From CAYGAW01 sp964347945 (lineage in GTDB: Bacteria; Chloroflexota; Anaerolineae; UBA7937; B3-Chlor), in the NCBI GenBank assembly GCA_964347945.1, contig CAYGAW010000206.1, positions 1 to 10,884 of the forward strand: a DNA stretch of 10,884 nt, read 5' to 3'. The position numbers and the translations under genes are program-made. Every line of letters starts with the position of its first letter. The first letter of the stretch is position 1. The notes below the pieces were generated by a model. It was not told where the DNA came from. It saw nothing but the letters and a program-made list of their open reading frames with translations, and did no database searches. Shown here in pieces: positions 6,331-10,884 of the stretch.

Positions 6331-8529
6331 ATGAGACCCGTCCTAGCCGTTCTTGGCTTCACCTCGGTCATCGCCCAGGTTGTACTCATCCGGGAGTTCG
6401 TGGCCGTCTTCTACGGCAACGAACTCTCCCTGGGATTGATCCTGGCCACGTGGCTCTTCTGGGTAGCCCTGGGCGCCTGGGCGACCGGCCGACTTGCAGA
6501 ACGGCTTCAACCGGGCGTGCGAGGCTATGTCATCTCGTCAGGCCTGATAGCCCTGCTCCTGCCCGGCGCGATAGTCCTTATCCGGTCCCTGAGGATCATC
6601 CTGGACATCACTCCGGGACTAATGATTGGCTTCGGCTCCATGGCCTGGTCCATCGCCGTCATCTTGGCGCCTCTGTGCCTGATTCTCGGCTCTCAGTTCA
6701 CCTTGGGCTCTCGCCTGCTGGCCCGCCAGGGCGGCACCGTCGGTCATGCCTACGTCTTGGAGGGTATCGGCGCTGCCGTCGGTGGAGCTCTCTTCTCCTT
6801 CCTCCTGGTGAAGTACCTTGATCCCATTCAGATCGCGGTGGGCCTGGGAGCGGTGAACCTGATGGCCGGATACTGGGCTTTCGGGCTTCCCAGTCTACGT
6901 GAGGCAAGTGAGGAGAGAGTGCGATGGCGGCGCAGCGTGCTGTTGCTATGTGCTGTCCTCCTGGCTGCAGTCGCGGTGCCCTTGGGTGCGCTCCTGAACC
7001 AAGCCACTCTGAGCTGGCAATGGGGTGAGGTGCTCTTCAGCCAGGACTCCATCTACGGGAGGCTTACCATTACTGGTCGCGACAGCCAGAGGGTCTTTTT
7101 CGAGAATGGGCTGCTGATGTTCGAGACACAGGGCACATTTCCCGAGGAGGTGGCCCACTTCCCGCTTCTCGAACATCCTGAACCCAAGACTGTGCTTCTC
7201 ATCGGCGGTGGGGTCAGCGGGACTTTGCGCGAGATACTGAAGCATCCGGTACAAGATGTGCAGTACGTCGAACTGGATCCACTGCTGATTCAGGCGGCTA
7301 TGGTACACCTGCCCGCAGAGGACAGAGTCCCTTTCGAGGACCCTCGGGCGACTATCGCCTACGAGGACGGACGTCTGTACGTGACGAAGACCGACAAGCG
7401 CTTCGATGTGGTCATCGCGGATCTGCCCGAACCCTCCACAGGACAACTGAACCGTTTCTACACAGAGGAGTTCTTCCGCGAGGTCCGAGCTATTCTCAAG
7501 GATGGCGGCATCTTTTCCCTAGGCCTGCCTTCGGCGGAGAACTACTTGAGCCCCGAGATGCGCTATCGCAACGGCGGCGTCTACCATTCGCTGCGGTCGG
7601 TGTTCCCCTCTGTTGTGGTCCTGCCCGGCGAACACAACTTCTTCCTGGCGTCGGACAGGCCCCTGTCAAGTGACCATCTGCTACTTGCGGATCGCCTGAC
7701 GGAGCGGGGGATTGAAACCCGATGGGTAAACGCTGCCTACCTGGACTACATCTTCACCACGGACCGCTTCGCCCTGACCATCTCCGGCCTGGAGGATATT
7801 GGCCCCATCAGGCTGAACCGAGATCTGCAGCCGATCTGCTATTACTATGACATGGCGCTCTGGCTCAGTCGTTTCTATTCCAACCTGCGGGGGTTGTACT
7901 ATACAGCATCCCTGCTGAACGTATGGTGGCTGGCAGCACCGCTCTTGATATTGGCGATCATCGTCAGGCGCTTCCGTGGCGCCGTCATCCCCACTGTCAT
8001 TGGCCTCACCGGCTTCACAGAGATGACGATCAGCATGGTAGTGTTACTAGGCTTCCAGGCACTGAGGGGATACGTGTACCATGAAGTAGCCTTGATCACG
8101 GCCGCCTTCATGGTAGGTACAGCGTCGGGAGGCGCAATTATGAACAGGCTGGCGAGTCGAAGCCTGGGACAGAAGAGAATCGGACATCGGGCGGTCTTCA
8201 TGTCACTTCAAGGCGCCATCTTCGTCTATGCTCTCTCTCTGCCCATACTGTTGCCCACATCCAAGGTCTTGCCCTTCCCTGACCTTCTATTCCCACTCCT
8301 GGCACTCACGGCCGGGTTCTTGGGAGGTATGGAGTTCCCCCTGGCCGTACAGCTGACCGAGGGCCGCGTGAGCAGAATCGCCGGTCTCATTTATGGTACC
8401 GATCTGGCCGGCGCGTGCTTTGGAGCACTCCTGAGCAGCACCTTGCTAATCCCGATCCTAGGCATTCCCCAGACCTGTGTGGCCCTAGCTCTCCTGGCCG
8501 CAGTAGGGCTGGTACTACTGTTAATGTAG
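6331..8529 (+). CDS. Polytopic membrane protein with spermidine-synthase-like domain
   Basis: 732 residues from the ATG at 6331, seven bases after the previous stop; the ribosome site is weak, so coupling is likely. About seven hydrophobic segments (3-20, 31-53, 65-86, 95-119, 138-160, 164-188, 202-224) precede a soluble domain at about 235-490, then about seven more to the C-terminus. The soluble domain has the aminopropyltransferase Rossmann fold: LLIGGGVSG (289-297), VELD (313-316), EDGRLYV (345-351) and IADLPEP (362-368). It departs from true spermidine synthases: GGGDGG is GGGVSG, the YQ pair is Y242-G243, and the DE..YHE motif is absent; D364 remains. So a polyamine synthase role is doubtful. 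Arginine-rich loops (54-64, 190-201, 546-549, 605-620) suggest the domain faces outward. Related fused membrane/spermidine-synthase-like proteins exist in many bacteria with unknown function. Confidence 0.8.
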   Translation: MRPVLAVLGFTSVIAQVVLIREFVAVFYGNELSLGLILATWLFWVALGAWATGRLAERLQPGVRGYVISSGLIALLLPGAIVLIRSLRIILDITPGLMIGFGSMAWSIAVILAPLCLILGSQFTLGSRLLARQGGTVGHAYVLEGIGAAVGGALFSFLLVKYLDPIQIAVGLGAVNLMAGYWAFGLPSLREASEERVRWRRSVLLLCAVLLAAVAVPLGALLNQATLSWQWGEVLFSQDSIYGRLTITGRDSQRVFFENGLLMFETQGTFPEEVAHFPLLEHPEPKTVLLIGGGVSGTLREILKHPVQDVQYVELDPLLIQAAMVHLPAEDRVPFEDPRATIAYEDGRLYVTKTDKRFDVVIADLPEPSTGQLNRFYTEEFFREVRAILKDGGIFSLGLPSAENYLSPEMRYRNGGVYHSLRSVFPSVVVLPGEHNFFLASDRPLSSDHLLLADRLTERGIETRWVNAAYLDYIFTTDRFALTISGLEDIGPIRLNRDLQPICYYYDMALWLSRFYSNLRGLYYTASLLNVWWLAAPLLILAIIVRRFRGAVIPTVIGLTGFTEMTISMVVLLGFQALRGYVYHEVALITAAFMVGTASGGAIMNRLASRSLGQKRIGHRAVFMSLQGAIFVYALSLPILLPTSKVLPFPDLLFPLLALTAGFLGGMEFPLAVQLTEGRVSRIAGLIYGTDLAGACFGALLSSTLLIPILGIPQTCVALALLAAVGLVLLLM

Positions 8530-8534
8530 GGAGG
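8530..8534 (+). promoter_or_regulatory. Shine-Dalgarno directly after the membrane protein stop
   Basis: GGAGG starts one base after the TAG at 8527-8529 and lies seven bases before a TTG at 8542. No annotated gene uses it: the accC start is 130 bases away. It is the main support for the small ORF at 8542-8646. Confidence 0.4.
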
Positions 8535-8541
8535 ATTAGGT

Positions 8542-8570
8542 TTGCCCGGCCCACACTACTGCAATATAAT
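8542..8570 (+). promoter_or_regulatory. Sigma70-like promoter for the carboxylase genes
   Basis: TTGCCC (8542-8547) is followed after 17 bases by a perfect TATAAT (8565-8570). Transcription would begin near 8577, with about 88 bases of leader before accC. The wide gap after a run of overlapping genes, and the change of function at this point, favour a new transcription unit here. Confidence 0.45.
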
Positions 8571-8646
8571 GTCGTTGGGCCAACTGCCGACCTGGCGCCG
8601 AGAGAGCATTGCTGTGAGCCAAGAAGTGGCCGGCAGCCTGGGCTGA
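8542..8646 (+). CDS. Possible 34-residue small protein or leader peptide
   Basis: A TTG at 8542, with GGAGG seven bases upstream, opens a frame of 34 codons ending in TGA at 8644-8646, 18 bases before accC. The predicted peptide has a single cysteine (residue 7), a WRRES stretch near the middle (about 18-22) and ends SQEVAGSLG. I recognise no family. For it: ideal ribosome-site spacing, a TTG start as in resB, and a position filling the gap between the two gene blocks. Against it: short length, no homologue I can name, and overlap with the promoter-like element whose -35 covers the same TTG. If that promoter is the real feature, the peptide could only be made from the upstream transcript. Confidence 0.25.
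   Translation: MPGPHYCNIMSLGQLPTWRRESIAVSQEVAGSLG
8548..8581 (+). repeat. Inverted repeat bracketing the -10 element
   Basis: GGCCCA (8548-8553) and TGGGCC (8576-8581) are perfect 6-base inverted arms, 22 bases apart, running from just after the -35 to the predicted start point. The position suits an operator. There is no T-run after it, so it is not a standard terminator. Six-base arms also arise by chance. Confidence 0.25.
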
Positions 8647-8664
8647 GGTCGCTCAACAAGAGAG

Positions 8665-10167
8665 ATGTTCAAGAAGGTTCTGGTAGCGAATCGAGGGGAG
8701 ATTGCCGTAAGGGTTCTTCGGGCATGCAGGGAGCTGGGCCTAGGCACAGTGGCCATCTATTCCGACGCCGACCGGACCGCTCTTCACGTCCGCTACGCCG
8801 ACGAGGCTCATCACATCGGGCCTCCGCGCGCATCCGAGAGCTACCTCCGCATCGACAAGATTATCGCGGTCGCCAAGGGGGCGGAGGCGGACGCTGTCCA
8901 TCCCGGCTACGGTTTCCTGGCTGAGAACCCCGCTTTTGCGCGCGCATGTCGGGATGCAGGACTGGCCTTCATCGGTCCGAGTCCAGAATCTATGGAGCTG
9001 ATGGGCGACAAGGCCGCGGCACGCCGCATTGTGGCAGACGTTGGCATCCCCATTGTCCCCGGTACTGACCGCGTGATCCGCGACGCAGACGAGGCTTTGG
9101 CCGTGGGCGAGCAGATTGGGTACCCACTGCTAGTCAAGGCCGCTGTGGGCGGAGGCGGCAAGGGCATGCGCACTGTGCACTCGGCAGGAGAGCTGCCCTT
9201 CGCGGTAGTGGCGGCTCGCAGAGAGGCAGAGTCCACCTTCGGGGATGGTGCCATCTATCTGGAGCGGCTAGTCGAGGGAGCCAAGCACATTGAGGTCCAG
9301 ATCCTGGGGGATCAACACCGCAACATAGTCAGCCTGGGCGAACGGGAATGCTCCCTCCAGCGGCGGCATCAGAAACTCATCGAGGAGGCACCATCCATGG
9401 CCCTCGGTAAGGGGCTGCGGCGTCAACTGGGAGAAGCCGCCATTGCCCTGGCGCACGCCGTAGATTACACCAATGTAGGGACGGTAGAGTTCTTGCTGGA
9501 CAGAGAGAAGAACTACTATTTCCTGGAGATGAACACCCGGCTTCAGGTCGAGCACCCAGTGACCGAACTAGTGAGTGGGGTGGACATAGTGAAGGAGCAG
9601 CTGCGCATCGCTTCTGGCCGTGCCCTGCGCTACCGTCAAGGGGATATCAAGCCCAAAGGATGGGCCTTGGAATGCCGCATCTGTGCTGAAGATCCGTATG
9701 ACAACTTCCTGCCCTCAGCTGGTCGCATCACCGGGCTTCATGAACCCACCGGACCTGGCGTACGGCTGGACAGCGGAATCTACGAAGGGTTTGACGTCGG
9801 CCTGCACTACGATCCCCTCATTAGCAAGCTGAGTGTGTGGGGTGAAACGCGCGGAGAGGCCATATTGCGCATGCGCCGCGCCTTGGAAGAGTACCGGATC
9901 ATGGGCGTCAAGACCAACATCCCCTTCCACCAGCAGATGATGAACCATGTAGAGTTCATCTATGGCCAGGTCGACACGACCTTTGTGGAAAGCCGCTTCG
10001 CTATGCAGGAAGCGGGCAAAGGAGCTTTCCGCGAGGCAGCTGCGATTGCCGCCACCTTGGTCGCACATCAGCAACGCCAGAGCACACTGACCACTTCGGC
10101 GCGGGACCAAGGGCGCTCTGACAGCAGCTGGAAGGTAGCTGGGCGCTGGAAGGCAATGGGACGATGA
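8665..10167 (+). CDS. accC: Biotin carboxylase subunit of an acyl-CoA/acetyl-CoA carboxylase
   Basis: 500 residues. Catalyses ATP-dependent carboxylation of biotin on its carrier protein, using bicarbonate, in the cytoplasm. The order of motifs is standard: KVLVANRGEIAVR (4-16) in the N-terminal domain; HPGYGFLAENP (79-89); the ATP-grasp glycine-rich loop GGGGKGM (162-168); RRHQK (233-237); the catalytic EMNTR (288-292), whose E288, N290 and R292 numbers coincide with the E. coli enzyme; QVEHPVTE (294-301); and YDPLISKL (382-389). Residues from about 455 form a tail longer than in E. coli AccC, as in acyl-CoA carboxylase alpha chains where a BT/biotinyl region follows. Here that region is a separate gene with a 4-base ATGA overlap. 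No carboxyltransferase gene is in the window, so acetyl-, propionyl-CoA and pyruvate remain possible substrates. The ribosome site is weak (GAGAG touching the ATG). Confidence 0.92.
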   Translation: MFKKVLVANRGEIAVRVLRACRELGLGTVAIYSDADRTALHVRYADEAHHIGPPRASESYLRIDKIIAVAKGAEADAVHPGYGFLAENPAFARACRDAGLAFIGPSPESMELMGDKAAARRIVADVGIPIVPGTDRVIRDADEALAVGEQIGYPLLVKAAVGGGGKGMRTVHSAGELPFAVVAARREAESTFGDGAIYLERLVEGAKHIEVQILGDQHRNIVSLGERECSLQRRHQKLIEEAPSMALGKGLRRQLGEAAIALAHAVDYTNVGTVEFLLDREKNYYFLEMNTRLQVEHPVTELVSGVDIVKEQLRIASGRALRYRQGDIKPKGWALECRICAEDPYDNFLPSAGRITGLHEPTGPGVRLDSGIYEGFDVGLHYDPLISKLSVWGETRGEAILRMRRALEEYRIMGVKTNIPFHQQMMNHVEFIYGQVDTTFVESRFAMQEAGKGAFREAAAIAATLVAHQQRQSTLTTSARDQGRSDSSWKVAGRWKAMGR

Positions 10168-10664
10168 ACTACGTAGCCGCAGTGGGGGACGAGACCTTCG
10201 AGATAAGGGTAGGTGGAGCGGAAGAGCTCGTCGTCAACGAAGAGATCCATGCGGCTAGCATGGAAAGCGCCGGTGGGCCATCCCTCTATTCGTTGATCGT
10301 CGATAACTCCTCCTATGAGGTCCACGTCGAGGAGCGTAACGGCAGCTACCGCGTTCTGCTGCTTGGCGAGTTGTACACTGTTGAGGTAGAGGACGAGAGA
10401 ACGCGGAGGGTAGCCAGAGCACGCGCCAGGCACCGGCCAGCGGAAGAGGGAGAGGTCGCCGTCAGATCACCCATCCCCGGCTTGATCTTCGATGTGCCTG
10501 TCGAAAAGGGGCAAAGAGTCCAGGCAGGAGACGTGCTCGCTATCGTTGAGGCCATGAAGATGGAGAATGAGCTTCGTGCGCCGAGGGATGGGGTCGTGCA
10601 ACGCACTCACGTCGCGCCTGGCGACAGCGTCGACAAGGGCCAAGTGCTGGTCACGATGTCGTGA
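10164..10664 (+). CDS. accB: Biotin carboxyl carrier protein
   Basis: 166 residues. The C-terminal part, about 95-166, is a biotinyl domain. EAMKMEN (129-135) is the classic biotinylation motif, with K132 as the modified lysine, flanked by SPIPGLI (102-108) and the mirror half containing APRDGVV (139-145). Residues 1-75 form a beta-rich region (YSLIVDNSSYEV, YRVLLLGELYTVEV) resembling the linker that docks the carrier onto the carboxylase in propionyl-CoA and pyruvate carboxylase-type enzymes, rather than the short AccB N-terminus. An Arg/Ala-rich hinge (80-93) joins the two. The ATG overlaps the accC stop, and GGAAGG lies ten bases upstream, so the subunits are coupled. The accB symbol is by function; a propionyl-CoA or pyruvate carboxylase carrier is equally possible. 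The 3' end overlaps the converging nucleosidase gene by 14 bases. Confidence 0.9.
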   Translation: MNYVAAVGDETFEIRVGGAEELVVNEEIHAASMESAGGPSLYSLIVDNSSYEVHVEERNGSYRVLLLGELYTVEVEDERTRRVARARARHRPAEEGEVAVRSPIPGLIFDVPVEKGQRVQAGDVLAIVEAMKMENELRAPRDGVVQRTHVAPGDSVDKGQVLVTMS

Positions 10665-10884
10665 CCCTGTCCAGTACCCCGAGGACCACCCCGGCAGCAT
10701 CCACAGCGCTCGTCACAAGGCTCCGCTTGAACTCATTGACTGAGCCTTCCACCGCTGAATCGGAAATCGCGCGGACGATGAGGAACGGAATCCGATTGAA
10801 TTGGCAGACCTGCGCTACCGCCGCGCTTTCCATGTCCACACAGTCGCCGCCGAAGGTCTCCCACAGCCACTGGCGCTTCTCCTC
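10651..10884 (-). CDS. MTA/SAH nucleosidase-like protein, 3' part (runs off right edge)
   Basis: Minus strand, 77 codons from the window edge to the TGA at 10651-10653; the start is beyond the window. CVDMESAAVAQVC carries the VDMExAA signature of the nucleoside phosphorylase/nucleosidase family, whose Glu contacts the ribose (E174 in E. coli MTAN). IPFLIVRAISDSA carries the SD with the catalytic Asp (D197 in E. coli MTAN). NEF, 12 residues on, and a final helix fit the family C-terminus. The enzyme hydrolyses 5'-methylthioadenosine, S-adenosylhomocysteine and usually 5'-deoxyadenosine, by-products of AdoMet chemistry including radical SAM reactions. A related family such as futalosine hydrolase cannot be excluded without the N-terminus. 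A GTG at 10839 is an internal valine, not a start: the frame continues upstream with normal family residues. Confidence 0.8.
   Translation of the reverse strand, partial: EEKRQWLWETFGGDCVDMESAAVAQVCQFNRIPFLIVRAISDSAVEGSVNEFKRSLVTSAVDAAGVVLGVLDRVTTS

Noticed and set aside
6331..8529. Naming the membrane protein spermidine synthase (speE)
   Set aside because: The fold is right, but the Asp of GGGDGG, the YQ pair and the YHE motif are changed or missing, so the enzyme name is not supported.
8584..8636. CTGCCG (8584-8589) and CGGCAG (8631-8636) as a hairpin in the accC leader
   Set aside because: Only six paired bases around a 41-base loop, with no T-run or conserved fold; likely chance in GC-rich DNA.
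8415..8924. 169-residue plus-strand frame bridging the membrane protein and accC
   Set aside because: Out-of-frame reading of two well-supported genes; Arg/Ser/Pro-rich with no motif.

Overview
The window is compact bacterial DNA with moderately high GC. Genes sit close together and several overlap by a few bases. At least one start is a TTG with a strong Shine-Dalgarno (GGAGGT). No phage, transposon, CRISPR, tRNA or rRNA signal is visible. System II cytochrome c maturation, a three-part AmmeMemoRadiSam set and a split biotin carboxylase / biotin carrier pair together suggest an uncultured-type, probably anaerobic or microaerobic bacterium. Chloroflexota is one guess, but the sequence does not settle the phylum.

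Layout: (1) 1-358, minus strand, 5' part of a HAD-family hydrolase running off the left edge. (2) 359-611, divergent intergenic region with one promoter-like element pointing each way. (3) 612-8529, plus strand, a likely operon: small P-loop kinase, ResB, CcsA, AmrS-type radical SAM enzyme, a Memo-AMMECR1 fusion, and a polytopic membrane protein carrying a spermidine-synthase-like domain. From resB onward, spacings are -4, +25, -11 and +7 bases. (4) 8530-8664, a gap with a promoter-like element, an inverted repeat and a possible 34-residue small ORF with a good Shine-Dalgarno. (5) 8665-10664, biotin carboxylase and biotin carrier protein overlapping by ATGA. (6) 10651-10884, minus strand, 3' part of an MTA/SAH nucleosidase-like gene, overlapping the end of the carrier gene by 14 bases.

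The most interesting reading is that the 1280-8529 cluster is an extracytoplasmic version of the AmmeMemoRadiSam system coupled to cytochrome c maturation. The radical SAM enzyme has a Tat-type twin-arginine leader and, between leader and catalytic domain, a CxxCH motif of the kind used for covalent haem attachment. The Memo and AMMECR1 modules are fused and carry a lipoprotein signal. The positive-inside pattern of the membrane protein puts its AdoMet-fold domain outside the membrane. ResB and CcsA are the haem export/ligation machinery that a CxxCH protein would need, and no other product in the window has a CxxCH. Each piece is visible in the sequence; the joint system is inference.
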